Under the pieces are notes generated by a model. That model ran no database searches and was not told the origin of the DNA. It was given only the letters and a program-made list of their open reading frames with translations. Positions 42,886-53,768 of a stretch of DNA of 64,000 bases are shown piece by piece (position 1 is the first letter of the stretch; each line of letters begins with the position of its first letter). Position numbers and translations under genes: made by a program. The DNA lies in contig CAVQOL010000005.1 in NCBI GenBank assembly GCA_963714415.1, forward strand, positions 1-64,000, given 5' to 3'. This stretch comes from JAGXRK01 sp963714415 (lineage in GTDB: Bacteria > Bacteroidota > Ignavibacteria > Ignavibacteriales > Ignavibacteriaceae).

Positions 42886-43980
42886 ATGGTTAAAACAGGC
42901 AAAAAAAATAGAATCATTTTTATTGATTTGATGAGAGCTTTTGCTGTTATTCAAATGGTGCAAGGTCATACGGTAGATGTTCTGCTTTCCTCCGATTTAA
43001 GATCAAACGATTATCTGGCTTACTCAATATGGTTATTTATGCGTGGAATGACTGCGCCGATTTTTATGTTTACAGCCGGGACAACATTTGCTTATCTATT
43101 TCGTCTTGCACAGGAGCCATTTGAAAAAAACCCTCGTGTCTGGAAAGGAATCAAAAGGTTTTTGCTCCTTCTCTTTATCGGATATATGTTGAGATATCCA
43201 ACTGCAACACTTATTAATTTTTCAGAAGTTACTGATCTTCAGTGGAGAGTATTTTTTACTGTAGATGTTCTTCATCTTATCGGATTCGGAATTTTATTTG
43301 TGCTGATTTTTGCATACATATCAGAAAAAACAAAAGTTGGCGATTATTTTGTTTTTATTGCCGGAGCTCTACTTTTCTTTTTACCTGCGGATGCATTTCA
43401 ACAAATTGAGTGGATTAATTTTCTGCCTCATCCAATTGCCGCATATTTTTCCACAGGGACAGGATCTTTGTTTCCATTATTTCCATGGGCTGGTTATGTA
43501 GTGTTAGGAGGTGCTTTAGGAAGTTATCTAGCAAAAAATCCAATGATTTTTAAATCTCCCAAATTCAGTTTAATGTTAACCGGAATCGGACTTATACTTT
43601 TATTGTTGTCGTACATCGGTGGAGATATTGCAAAAGTGTTTGGTTACAATTTAGATAATTCATCTACTTCATTATTGACTATATCTTTTCGTTTAGGTTT
43701 TGTTCTTTTATTGAATGCATTAGTCTCATATATTTCTATAAGTGTTGAGACAATTCCCAGAATATTTATATTAGTAGGCAGAAATACATTATTGATTTAT
43801 GTTGTGCATCTTATGATACTGTATGGCAGTGCCTGGAATATAGGTTTAAATAATTACTGGGGAAAGAGTTTGTATCCTGCACAAACAATAAGCATCGCAA
43901 TTGCTATGATTGTTACTATGACAACTTTAGTATGGTTAATTAATAAATTCAGATTTAGAAATAAAGAACTGGTAACCTGA
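42886..43980 (+). CDS. DUF1624/HGSNAT-like membrane protein
   Basis: A polytopic protein of 364 residues starting IIFIDLMRAFAVIQMVQGHT, the entry motif of acyltransferase-type (DUF1624, heparan-alpha-glucosaminide acetyltransferase-like) proteins, with about 10 membrane segments. It resembles the NagX-like protein at 21643 in overall plan, but its substrate is unknown. It lies 2 bases before ruvB and is probably co-transcribed. The start has little Shine-Dalgarno signal. Confidence 0.7.
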   Translation: MVKTGKKNRIIFIDLMRAFAVIQMVQGHTVDVLLSSDLRSNDYLAYSIWLFMRGMTAPIFMFTAGTTFAYLFRLAQEPFEKNPRVWKGIKRFLLLLFIGYMLRYPTATLINFSEVTDLQWRVFFTVDVLHLIGFGILFVLIFAYISEKTKVGDYFVFIAGALLFFLPADAFQQIEWINFLPHPIAAYFSTGTGSLFPLFPWAGYVVLGGALGSYLAKNPMIFKSPKFSLMLTGIGLILLLLSYIGGDIAKVFGYNLDNSSTSLLTISFRLGFVLLLNALVSYISISVETIPRIFILVGRNTLLIYVVHLMILYGSAWNIGLNNYWGKSLYPAQTISIAIAMIVTMTTLVWLINKFRFRNKELVT

Positions 43981-43982
43981 TA

Positions 43983-45008
43983 ATGACAAGAAAATCAAAA
44001 AGCACTTCAGCAGAAATAAATGATGAAGAAAAAAAGTTTGAACAGACTCTTCGTCCTCAAAAAATAAGTGAGTTTTCAGGGCAGTCAAAAATTACTGACA
44101 ACCTTCATGTTTTTATTTCCGCAGCCATGAAAAGGGGAGAGGCATTAGATCATGTTCTTCTTACAGGTCCGCCCGGATTGGGCAAAACCACACTTGCACA
44201 TATTATTGCCAATGAACTTGGTGTTAAACTTAAAATTTCTTCCGGTCCTGTTTTAGAAAAACCCGGAGACTTAGCAGGTATACTAACAAATCTTGAAGAA
44301 CACTCGGTTCTTTTCATTGATGAAATTCATCGTCTCAGTCCAGTTATTGAAGAATATCTTTATTCAGCAATGGAAGATTATAAATTAGATATTATGATTG
44401 ACAGTGGACCAAACGCGCGTTCTGTTCAGATTAGTCTACCAAAGTACACTTTAGTTGGCGCGACAACTCGGGCGGGAATGTTAACATCTCCTTTACGCGA
44501 CAGATTCGGTATAAAGTTCAGATTGGATTACTACAATTCAGACATACTTAAAGTTATTGTTAAGAGATCTTCATCAATATTAAATATTAACATTGATGAA
44601 AATGCTTCTATAGAGATCGCAAAACGTTCAAGGGGCACACCTCGAATTGCAAATCGTTTATTACGCAGAACAAGAGACTTTGCAGATTTTGAAAACAAAA
44701 AAGAAATTGATGTTGAAGTTGCTAAAAAAGCTCTTACTGCTCTTGAGGTTGATGAATACGGACTTGATGAAATGGATAAAGAAATTATTCTTGCCATAAT
44801 TGAAAAATATAAAGGTGGCCCGGTCGGACTGAGCACACTTGCTGTTGCAGTAAATGAAGATCCCGGAACCATTGAAGAAGTCTATGAGCCTTTTTTAATT
44901 CAGCAAGGTTTTATTCAACGCACACCACGCGGAAGAGAAGTTACCGATTTAGCTTATAAACGTTTTGGCAAATCCCGTTCAGGAATATCTTCCGGTTTAT
45001 TTGATTGA
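43983..45008 (+). CDS. ruvB: Holliday junction branch migration helicase RuvB
   Basis: A AAA+ motor that drives branch migration with RuvA. Walker A is GPPGLGKTTLAH, Walker B LFIDEIHRLSP, sensor 1 LVGATTRAGML and the arginine region TSPLRDRFG. The C-terminal winged helix follows (IQRTPRGREVTDLAY). 341 residues, intact. Neither ruvA nor ruvC is visible beside it. Confidence 0.96.
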   Translation: MTRKSKSTSAEINDEEKKFEQTLRPQKISEFSGQSKITDNLHVFISAAMKRGEALDHVLLTGPPGLGKTTLAHIIANELGVKLKISSGPVLEKPGDLAGILTNLEEHSVLFIDEIHRLSPVIEEYLYSAMEDYKLDIMIDSGPNARSVQISLPKYTLVGATTRAGMLTSPLRDRFGIKFRLDYYNSDILKVIVKRSSSILNINIDENASIEIAKRSRGTPRIANRLLRRTRDFADFENKKEIDVEVAKKALTALEVDEYGLDEMDKEIILAIIEKYKGGPVGLSTLAVAVNEDPGTIEEVYEPFLIQQGFIQRTPRGREVTDLAYKRFGKSRSGISSGLFD

Positions 45009-45033
45009 TCATAAAATGATTAAAGGATTAATT

Positions 45034-46912
45034 ATGATAAAAAGTTCAGCAGTTATTTTATGTTTTTTATTTCCATTTACAAATTCATTTGCGCAAAGTG
45101 TTTTATTCACACCACTTGATTTTTTAAAAGCTGTTGAGAATGAAACTCGAACTCTAACTGGAATGCCGGGTGAAAATTATTGGCAAAACTCAGCTGATTA
45201 TTTTATTAAAGCACAAGTTCATCCTACTGAAAGATTACTTGAAGGAAGTGAAAAAATTATTTATTACAATAATAGTCCCGGATACTCTCAAATCAATTTA
45301 TCTAAGACTGTATCAAAACATACAGAAAGCAAACGCACCACGGGATGGACAATTTGAATTGGAATCAATAACAGAAGGAATGAAAATTACATCTCTAAAG
45401 GTTTCAGAAAAAGAGTATGATATACAAGATGGAAATCTTGTAAATGAATATGCAACAAATTTTATGATAAAATTGACTGATCCTATGCCTCCGTCATCAA
45501 AAATAGATTTGGAAATTGATTGGCATTTTGAAATTCCGGCACGCACCTGGCGATTAGGATTCTATGATTCAACTTCTGCTTTTATTGCTTACTGGTATCC
45601 GCAAGTATCCGTATATGATGATATTGATGGCTGGGATATAATTATTTATAAAGGTTATGCTGAGATGTATAATGATTTCAACAATTATGAAGTTGAACTC
45701 ACACTTCCTAAAGATTTTGGTTTGTGGGCAACGGGTGTATTACAAAATCCTCGGGAAATTTTAAATGAGAAGTTTTTGAATAGATATTATAAAGCGTTAA
45801 AATCTGATGAGGTTGTGAATATAATTACTAAAGAGGATTTAGAAACAGGAAATATTTTTCAGAATAAAGAGCAACTAACTTATAAGTTTTCAGCAAAGTA
45901 TGTTCCTGATTTTGCTTTCGGATTTAGCGATCATTATTTGTGGGATGCTTTTAATCTTAAATTGAAAAATGGCAGCGATGTTTATATAGCGGCTGCATAC
46001 AAAGAACAGTCAGAAGATTTTTACCAGGTTGCAAAAATTGCAAAAGAATCATTGACTTTTTTCTCAGAGGAAATGCCCGGAGTATATTATCCATATCCGT
46101 CTGCAAGTGTTTTTAACGGATCAGGAGGTATGGAATTTCCGATGATAATTAATGATGGCTCTACATCAACCTATGAAAATACGGTAGGACTAACATCTCA
46201 CGAACTTTTACATCAGTATTTTCCTTTTTATATGGGAACAAATGAACGTAAATATGCATGGATGGATGAAGGCTGGGCTGTTATGCTTCCGTTCGATTTA
46301 CAAGATAGAAATAATCACCAAAGACGAGCTTCAACCATTAAATATTATGAATCAGTTGCAGGTACGGAAAATGATGTACCTCCAATTGTTTTATCAATGC
46401 TTTTGACCGGCACACCTTACAGAAATGCTGCATACAACAGACCCGGAGTTGCATATATGTTCTTAAGAGAATTTATGGGAGATGAACTGTTCAGCTTAGC
46501 TCTTAAAGAATTTATGAACAGATGGAATGGCAAACATCCATTGCCCTATGATTTTTTTAACACCTTTAATGAAGTTGCCGGTGAGGATTTATCCTGGTTC
46601 TGGAATCCATGGTTTTGCCAATACAGCTTTCCAGACCTTGCAATTAAGAATGTAGAAACTACAGATGAAAAAATTCTTGTTACAGTAAAAAAAGTAGGAA
46701 ATGTTCCTGTGCCTGTGCAGCTTAACATTATTCACGATGACGAACTGAATGAAATTATCTACAAAAATGCTTCAGTATGGAAAGATGGGAAAGATGAAAT
46801 TGTTTTTGAGTATAAACTTTCGGATGAAGCTAATGTTATAAAAATTGAACTTGGAAGTGATTTGATACCGGATATAGATAAAACGAATAATATTTATCTG
46901 TTAAACAGATAA
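45034..46912 (+). CDS. M1-like zinc metallopeptidase, exported, one frameshift
   Basis: A gluzincin peptidase: the zinc motif is TSHELLHQYF with the third ligand in WMDEGWAV, and GGMEFPMIIND takes the place of the GAMEN substrate motif. The start is the ATG at 45034 with AAAGGA upstream, giving a signal peptide (MIKSSAVILCFLFPFTNSFA). A +1 break near 45279 (an extra G) ends the first frame; removing it restores NNSPDTLKSIYLRLYQN. The joined length is about 625 residues. Probably a periplasmic aminopeptidase. Confidence 0.85.
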
Positions 46913-46934
46913 CTTCAAAATAATAATAATAAAA

Positions 46935-46965
46935 AAGGGTTCATCTTATATTCGATGAACCCTTC
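46935..46965. terminator. Bidirectional terminator between the M1 peptidase and bTHX genes
   Basis: AAGGGTTCATC pairs perfectly with GATGAACCCTT, with A-rich sequence on the left and a T-containing stretch on the right. It serves the convergent genes on both sides. Confidence 0.85.
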
Positions 46966-46969
46966 AAAT

Positions 46970-47098
46970 TCATTTTGCTTTTGCTTTTTCCTTGGGTTTG
47001 ATCGGCTGTTTTATTATCACTTTGAATTTGGGTCTGGTTTTACCGTGTGTGCCTCTCCAGATCTTTCCTTTTCTCGATCTTCTATCTCCTTTTCCCAT
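46970..47098 (-). CDS. Small ribosomal subunit protein bTHX
   Basis: A 42-residue, very basic protein, MGKGDRRSRKGKIWRGTHGK at its start, matching the THX family of 30S proteins known from Thermus and common in Bacteroidota. AGGAG lies 5 bases before the ATG. It stabilises the head of the 30S subunit. It is easily missed because it is below usual ORF size cut-offs. It ends right at the shared terminator. Confidence 0.88.
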   Translation of the reverse strand: MGKGDRRSRKGKIWRGTHGKTRPKFKVIIKQPIKPKEKAKAK

Positions 47099-47210
47099 AA
47101 ATACTCCTGCTATTTATTTATGAAAACGATAATAGCAAAGTTAGTTTTTCACACTGTACTTTTCAAATTGAAACGTAATGCCCAAGTGAGTTAAAAAAAG
47201 AACGAAAATA

Positions 47211-48945
47211 CTATTTGTGACTTTTTATTTTATGTCGTTTTTTGTCGCTTCTATCTTTAGGCCTATTTGATGGACCGTTTTTTCTGAATTTAGATTCTTT
47301 CCTATTATCACGGTCTTTTGATCTTTCACTTCCTCTTCTTTTCTCAGCAACTTCAACACTTATGTCGCGTTTCTTTAGTCGCTGACCTTTAAAACCTGCA
47401 ATCACTTCTGATTGAAAATTACTGTCAGCTTCAAAGAAAGAAAAGTTTTTCATAATATCAATTCCACCGATATCAATATTTTTGATTCCGGTAAAATCAT
47501 TTATCATTCCGATTAACATTGCAGGATTCAGACCATCTGTTGTACCAAGGTTTATAAAATACCTTGTATAATTTCCGCGTTGAGATTTTATTTTATCTTT
47601 TGATCTGCCTTCAGCAGGTGAATTCAGATCGGGAATATTTTTATAGTAATCAAGGAAGCGATTGAACTCAACAGAAACAAATCTTTGAATCAGTTCATTT
47701 CTATCCATCCATTCAAGTTTGCTGTAAATTTGTGGAAGGAAAGATTCAACCTGTACATGATCAATTTCAACTTTTTCTACACGGTCAATCAAATGAAAAA
47801 GCTGTTTTTCACAAATATCTCTTCCGCCGGGAATAGGGAGGTAAGTGAATTTTTTATTTATCTTTTTTTCAATTAGACTGAGCTTATACTTTTCTTTCAG
47901 ATGAGCTATGGCAATCGAAATTCCTGCTTTACCCGCTCTGCCGGTTCTTCCGCTGCGGTGTGTATATATTTCCAATTCATCGGGCAGTTCATAATTTATT
48001 ATATGAGTAAGATCATCAACATCAAGTCCGCGTGCAGCAACATCGGTTGCAACTAATAATCTTAAATGCCTGCTTCTGAATTTGTTCATCACATATTCAC
48101 GCTGAGACTGAGAAAGATCTCCGTGTAAAGCGTCAGCATTATATCCGTCTTTAACAAGTTTTTCAGCAACATCTTTTGTTTCCTGTCGTGTTCGGCAAAA
48201 AACTATTCCATAAATATTCGGATGAAAATCAACAATACGCTTAAGAGCTAAATATCTATCTTTAGCGTGAACCAAATAACCAAAATGCTCAACATTTTCT
48301 GCACCGGAATTTCTAACTCCGATTGTAATTTCAAGGGGATTAAACATATATTTATTTGCAATTGAAAGAAGCTGCTTAGGCATTGTCGCCGAAAACAAAA
48401 ATGTGTTTCTGTCCTCAGGAGTTTTTTCAAGAATAGCTTCAAGCTCTTCCTTAAATCCCATATTCAGCATTTCATCTGCTTCATCAAGAATTACAGCTTT
48501 AACTTTGCTTAAATCGACAACCTTTCTGTTGATAAGATCGTTAAGTCTTCCCGGAGTTGCAGAAATAATCTGTGCTCCTTGTTCTAATTTTTTCAATTTG
48601 TCTTTCCATACTTGAACCGCCAAATACAGCAGCTATAATTATATCTTTATCATTTACAGAATAATCTTTAAGATCATCAGCTATCTGAAGGCACAACTCT
48701 CTTGTGGGACAAATTATTAAATACTGTACTTTTTTAGATTTTGTATCTGTTTTCTGAATGATCGGTAAGCCGAATGCTGCGGTTTTTCCTGTTCCGGTTT
48801 GAGCTAATGCAATTATATCATCAGTTTCATCCTGTAAGAGCAGGGGAATGATCTTCTGCTGGATCGGCATTGGTTTTTCAAAACCTAATTCTTTAACTGC
48901 CAATGCTAGACTTTTATTTAATCCTAATTCTTCAAACGAGCTCAT
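47211..48945 (-). CDS. DEAD-box RNA helicase (DbpA/CsdA-like), one frameshift
   Basis: All helicase motifs are visible: the Q-motif at the N-terminus, AQTGTGKTAAFG (I), PTRELCLQ (Ia), ATPGRLNDL (Ib), LDEADEMLN (II), LFSATMP (III), VATDVAARGLDV (V) and HRSGRTGRAGK (VI). The C-terminus has a DbpA-like RNA-binding fold (TRYFINLGTTDGLNPAMLIG) and a Lys/Arg-rich tail. Probable role in ribosome assembly or cold adaptation. The frame breaks near 48600, where one A too many in a run of six (GAAAAAATTAGAAC) separates SSMERQIEK from LEQGAQIISATPGR. Joined length is about 577 residues. Confidence 0.9.
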
Positions 48946-49610
48946 AGATTTTCCTAATAAATTTTTTTTCTGGTTTTTTTACTGGTGATTTTACTCTTTG
49001 AAAGATTTAACAGTCTGGAATAGTAAACAATATGTCAGGCAAGTTTAATTTCTTTTTATTTTGATTTATTGTTGCGAAACAAATCCGATCCGCAATATTG
49101 AGTAAAATTTTGCTTACAAAGATAAGCAAAAATAAAGTGTACATTGTAAGATGAAGTAAAGAAAGTTAGGGTTCATAAAAGTCATTATGATGCGATATAT
49201 CTCCATTTAGCTGGACTTATTACTTAACTGTCCGCATTAAATAGATTAATCAATGCATATTCTAATCTTTGTTGTCCTTCTTTTGGTATCCGAACAAGCC
49301 GAAGAGTGCGAATAAAGCATACAAGCCATACATTTCAGGAGCATTCAGCCTGGAGCCACACGTTGAGTATTTTATAAAACAAAATCAATAATGAGAGGTA
49401 TAAAAAATGCGATGATCTTAACTTTCATAACTATATTAAAAATTGCTTTACATCTTAAAAGTGATTAAAAAATACAATTAAATATTTGTACGTTAAAAAT
49501 ATTATCTCAGTTTCTGAGATCTCTTCCTAACAATAAAAGAGGTGTATGTAACCTATTCGCTTTAAATGATGTCTAATTTTTTATTCTTCACAGATAATTT
49601 GAGTTAGAAA
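48946..49610. other. Long intergenic region, no supported gene
   Basis: About 665 bases with no coding ORF that I can support. On the minus strand at about 49266-49350 there is a short open stretch ending YGLYALFALFGLFGYQKKDN, a hydrophobic run followed by charged residues. It has no clear start or ribosome site and may be a remnant or chance. A segment near 49110-49135 (TTTGCTTA...TAAGCAAAA) can form a hairpin. Confidence 0.35.
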
Positions 49611-50523
49611 ATGAAAGAAACCATATTTGCAATTTTTAATCCTGGAAATGAATTTTTCCTTTTAACAAAAAATTCAAAAAGAATTACTCATATTGCACTA
49701 TCATCATTCATTCTTCCGGTGATCTTTTTAGTTATTGCGGGAGTTTTAACACAATATGTATTTGCCCCATTATATTTTGGGGATCCGACTCAGGCCAGCA
49801 GTTTAGCGCGACAGGCATTCGGACTTTACGCATTGTTTGGAGCTGTTATTGCTCTAATTTTTCTATGGGTAAGATTTTATGAAGGAAGACCTTTCTACAC
49901 AATTGGTTTTACAAAGAAAGGCGTTATAACAAAATATCTATTCGGATTTATATCAGCTATGAGTATGATTGTTGTTATTGTTGCAACAATTGCAATTTTG
50001 GGCAGCATTGAATTCAGCGACTGAAAATATAAATCCAACTGGAATAAATGCAATTGGCGGTGTAATCATTTTTCTATTCGCTTATTTAATTCAAGGAGCT
50101 TCAGAAGAAATACTATCTCGTGGATGGATGTTTCAGGTAATTGGGGCAAGATACAAACCCTGGCTTGGTGTTATAATCACATCAATTTTGTTTGCGTTTT
50201 TGCACACAGGTAATTCGGGCATCAATCCTTTTGGAGTCATAAACCTTTTTCTCATCGCAGTTTTATTAACTCTTTATGTTATGAAAGATGGAAGTCTTTG
50301 GGGTGCCTGCGCTTGGCATTCCGCTTGGAATTGGACTTTAGGTAATGTATTTGGACTTTCAGTCAGCGGTTCAGATGAAAAAGTTTCGATATTTGACCTT
50401 AATACTACTGGTAATGGGTTGATCAGCGGAGGTGGTTTTGGACCTGAAGGAAGTTTGATTACAACCATTGTTTTATTAATTGCAATATTCTTTATTGTAA
50501 TCTTTATAAAAAGAAATAAATGA
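49611..50523 (+). CDS. CPBP-family intramembrane metalloprotease (Abi-like), one frameshift
   Basis: A multi-pass membrane protein. The CPBP motifs are GASEEILSRGW (EExxxR) and FAFLHTGNSG plus CAWHSAWNW (histidines), as in CAAX-processing-like proteases. The N-terminal half holds three membrane segments. One +1 break near 50015 (an extra G in CATTGAATTC) joins GSI to NSATENINPTG; joined length is about 303 residues. Substrate unknown. Confidence 0.8.
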
Positions 50524-50620
50524 TTAATTCAATTTAAAAATGTTTACTGAAAATGTGATAATTTTTACTCGAATATCGTTGTTAAACTTGAAAATTAAAT
50601 AAGAATTTTTGATTTGAAAA

Positions 50621-50734
50621 TCATGTGACTTCACCATCAAATGCGAAATTATAAAAGCCTGAAATTGTTATTCCAGCAGCAATCCCAATAAATATAAGCA
50701 ATAGCGGCTTGATCATATTATTTTTGGAATTCAA
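50621..50734 (-). CDS. Small single-pass membrane protein (37 residues), candidate
   Basis: A TTG start at 50734 has GGAGGA 6 bases upstream, a strong ribosome site. The product begins MNSKNNMIKP, has one hydrophobic segment (LLLIFIGIAAGITISGF) and ends in an acidic tail. It lies about 70 bases downstream of the serine hydrolase gene in the same direction. I do not recognise a family. Evidence is start signal plus composition only. Confidence 0.45.
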   Translation of the reverse strand: MNSKNNMIKPLLLIFIGIAAGITISGFYNFAFDGEVT

Positions 50735-50804
50735 TTCGCTTCCTCCACAAATCTAATATAAATGTCTATTTTACAAAAAAAGTCGAGATTTTATCATAGA
50801 AATA

Positions 50805-52637
50805 TTACTTCATTTCACTCAATTTTTTTAATATTCCTGCCGCATTTTGATTATTCGGATTCAACTCCAGTGCTTTTTTATAATTAATTATAGCTTGTTC
50901 GCTGTCACCGCTATTCATGAATGCTTCAGCCAGACTATCATAACAATTTCCTGACTCCGGATAAAATTCTGTATTTAGTTGAAAAATTACAATTGCTTTT
51001 TCAAACTCATTTTGCCCCAAGTAAGAATATCCCAGACTGTTGAAGCGGTTTTCTGATACATAGAAATCAGAAGGATTTTCTTTCTTTATTTTGCGGTATA
51101 AATCAGCAGCCTCATCAATTTGGCCTTCGTTCAATAATTCAATTGGTAATTTCTCTCCCGAATTCATTCTATAACAAGTAACTGGTTCATTTAGAAATCG
51201 TCCAAGTTCATCAGAAAAATAATAAACAACAGATGTTACATTGTTTTCGGATTCAAATTTATACTGAAGATTTCCCAGCCTGAACTTTGTTACAAATTTC
51301 CCATCACCTACATGAAATAATTGTGCATTATCGAATTGATTTATAATTAACTTATCCTGCTCTTTCTTTACTTCAAAATAGGCATCAGAGCCAACTGCAT
51401 AGCGGCCGCAATACTTATAAGCCTCGTTATCATCAATAGCTACAACTTTATATTCTTCTGGAAGATATTTTTCCCATCCATAAACTTTAGCAATACCATT
51501 AGTTATTTCGCGAATTAAATTTGCACCATTTTGTCCGTTAGTAAAAACAACAGCGCCACAACCGTCTGTTAAATGAGATACAAATCCGGCGAAAAATCCT
51601 CTACTGTCTCCAAGATGACCGAAGTAATTTATCTCTCCGTACATTTCTCTCATAAATACACCGAGCCCATATTGTTTTGAAACATGAGGGGATAACATTT
51701 CTTTAGCAAGTTCTTGTGAGATAATTTTATTGGATTTACCCAGATACGATTTCTGTAGTTCGATAATATATTTTGCGTAATCAGTAGTAGTTGTCCATAA
51801 TCCACCAGCTGCCATATGTGGGAAATAATATCTTTTAACTGCAAGTGGTAAGCCGTCGCCCATATGTCCAGCGGAAGCAATTTTTATTAAATCTTCCGGT
51901 AGGGGCTGCTGAAATGTTGTACTGTTCATTTCAAGCGGTTGAAATATTCTTTCGCTTGCAATTTCAGGAAATGATTTTCCCTCTACATCGACAGTTAGTT
52001 GCTGTAAAATTGCATAACCGGCATTCGAATATTGGAACTCTGTTCCCGGTATTTTATCAATAACTACTGCTTTTGTTTGAGATGGACTTTCCCCGTTGAG
52101 TATCTGAAGATTAGTTGGAAAATTATCAGCTAAGTATGCAACACCCGGACTAAACATTGCGCCGCCGCTATGATTCATCAGTAGCAGGGGAGTAACTGTT
52201 GCTTGTTTTGTAAATTCATTTTCCGGCACCTTCCAGGAAATCAGTTGTTCATTGATATTCCGGTTTAAATCAATTTTCCCATCTTCAATTAAACTTAATA
52301 CTGTTAATGCTGCAACACCTTTACTCAGCGATCCAACATTAAATATTGTTTCATCTTTTACGGGATTCTGGACCTCAGAATCCATAACACCATATTGCTT
52401 ACTCCATGCGACTTTAAAATCCTTAATTACGGCAATACTTATTCCCGGTACTTTGTAATAATCCATCCTATCTTGCAGATTGAATGACGGTTCACCTTCA
52501 ATCAGAACGTAAGGTAATAAACCATTTTCAACTTTTGTTATTAATGAGTCCTGATTCTGAGAAAAGTTACTTATCTGAAATAAAATGAAAAAGAAAATTA
52601 TGGCCGGTGAAAAGTGTTTTGAATGATTGATAATCAT
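50805..52637 (-). CDS. Beta-lactamase-family serine hydrolase with C-terminal TPRs, exported
   Basis: A class C beta-lactamase/penicillin-binding-like fold. The nucleophile motif SxxK is in NVGSLSKGVAAL, the YxN motif in QYSNAGYAIL, and a GHLGDSRGF loop takes the third-motif position. The last 110 residues are tetratricopeptide repeats (NEFEKAIVIFQLNTEFYPES and the ALELNPNN unit). The start at 52637 gives 610 residues with a signal peptide. Family members are esterases, D-aminopeptidases or cell-wall carboxypeptidases; a true beta-lactamase role is unlikely. Intact. Confidence 0.85.
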   Translation of the reverse strand: MIINHSKHFSPAIIFFFILFQISNFSQNQDSLITKVENGLLPYVLIEGEPSFNLQDRMDYYKVPGISIAVIKDFKVAWSKQYGVMDSEVQNPVKDETIFNVGSLSKGVAALTVLSLIEDGKIDLNRNINEQLISWKVPENEFTKQATVTPLLLMNHSGGAMFSPGVAYLADNFPTNLQILNGESPSQTKAVVIDKIPGTEFQYSNAGYAILQQLTVDVEGKSFPEIASERIFQPLEMNSTTFQQPLPEDLIKIASAGHMGDGLPLAVKRYYFPHMAAGGLWTTTTDYAKYIIELQKSYLGKSNKIISQELAKEMLSPHVSKQYGLGVFMREMYGEINYFGHLGDSRGFFAGFVSHLTDGCGAVVFTNGQNGANLIREITNGIAKVYGWEKYLPEEYKVVAIDDNEAYKYCGRYAVGSDAYFEVKKEQDKLIINQFDNAQLFHVGDGKFVTKFRLGNLQYKFESENNVTSVVYYFSDELGRFLNEPVTCYRMNSGEKLPIELLNEGQIDEAADLYRKIKKENPSDFYVSENRFNSLGYSYLGQNEFEKAIVIFQLNTEFYPESGNCYDSLAEAFMNSGDSEQAIINYKKALELNPNNQNAAGILKKLSEMK

Positions 52638-52820
52638 TTGTATCTCCAATCTGAAATCAGTAATGTTAAAATATTCTAATAGATTATTTATCTAAAATTA
52701 ATATAAAAGTATTTATTGAGCATAATGATATTGTGTCTTAATTAGTTTTCGTTGCTTCACAGGAATCAGTATGTTCACTGGACTGTTTAGGAAAGCAGTG
52801 ACTTACCAGTCAGAAACAAT

Positions 52821-53186
52821 TTATTTTTTTTCATTCAAATAATGTTTTAACACTTTCATTGCAAATCTACTAGTAACTGTTGTAGGTCCGATTCCCATTT
52901 CAAATCCGACTTCAAGTGCTTCGATAATTTCTTCAGTGCTTGCTCCAGAATCTAAGGCTTGCTTAATATGCCATTCTAAACAGGATTCACAACTATTAAC
53001 CAAAGAGATACCAATAGCAATCAGCTCCTTATGCTTTTTTGATAAATTACCATCTCTAAATGTTTTTTGTTCAAGTTCAACAAATGTTCTGTACACTTCA
53101 GATTTTTCATAAAAATATTTGTGTGCTTCTTGTCTGTCTTTTTGAATTTCTTGAATCTTTTGTGCTGATTTTTCCGAATTACTCAT
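52821..53186 (-). CDS. AhpD-like carboxymuconolactone decarboxylase-family protein
   Basis: A 121-residue, all-helical protein with the redox motif CESCLEWHIKQAL (CxxCxxxH) of the AhpD family. AhpD-type proteins give electrons to peroxiredoxins or act as peroxidases. The C-terminal helix FAMKVLKHYLNEKK is amphipathic. No peroxiredoxin is encoded nearby. Intact. Confidence 0.85.
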   Translation of the reverse strand: MSNSEKSAQKIQEIQKDRQEAHKYFYEKSEVYRTFVELEQKTFRDGNLSKKHKELIAIGISLVNSCESCLEWHIKQALDSGASTEEIIEALEVGFEMGIGPTTVTSRFAMKVLKHYLNEKK

Positions 53187-53345
53187 TTAGATCTCCTTTA
53201 ATTGGTAAAATTATTACTGAAATGCTAACAGCGTGGATTTTAATCTGTCTCCCAAAACTACATTGCTATGTTATTTATGATTACCGATTCTACTTTTTTA
53301 ATATTTCTAAACTTTATTGTTTGATCGCTATAGATTAGATATTTA

Positions 53346-53768
53346 CTATTTGATGCTAAGTTTAATATCTATTAGTGCTTTAGCATATTCAACGTCTTTT
53401 TTGTACTTAAAAGTTATTGTAAGCCCGCGTATTTTATTATATCTTTTTCCATCTATAAATTGTTTCTTTAATTCATCAGATATAAGACTTTTGTTGATAG
53501 CTTGTTCTGCTCTGTCAGTGAAATAAAAAGTAACTCTGAAGGTATTTTTTAGAATGGAAAGCCAAAATATTGTTTTGGACTTTCTTGATACTTTTAAAAG
53601 CCAACTTTTGCCATCTTTGTAATATTTCCAATCTTCAGAAAAGTCTTGATGATCCATACGGATATATTCAAAAAGAGAGTGCCATAATATTTTAGATTTT
53701 CCAATATGCGAAAAAATTATTTCTTCTGTTGGAAATTCATTTTCATCTGATAGAATTTGCTGTACCAT
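53346..53768 (-). CDS. DUF3788 family protein
   Basis: A 140-residue cytoplasmic protein; the central part (EDWKYYKDGKSWLLKVSRKS, then TIFWLSI and FTDRAEQA) fits DUF3788, a small family of unknown role common in Firmicutes and Bacteroidota. AAGGAG lies 5 bases before the start. Intact. Confidence 0.75.
   Translation of the reverse strand: MVQQILSDENEFPTEEIIFSHIGKSKILWHSLFEYIRMDHQDFSEDWKYYKDGKSWLLKVSRKSKTIFWLSILKNTFRVTFYFTDRAEQAINKSLISDELKKQFIDGKRYNKIRGLTITFKYKKDVEYAKALIDIKLSIK

Noticed and set aside
46955..47194. Plus-strand ORF of 79 codons
   Set aside because: It is the antisense of bTHX; its Ser/Phe/Cys-rich sequence has no family look, while the minus-strand frame encodes a recognisable ribosomal protein.
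49266..49350. Minus-strand stretch ending in a hydrophobic run plus basic tail (YGLYALFALFGLFGYQKKDN), like a PEP-CTERM-type sorting tail
   Set aside because: No start codon, ribosome site or upstream protein is joined to it; only about 40 codons open. Kept only as a note in the intergenic entry.
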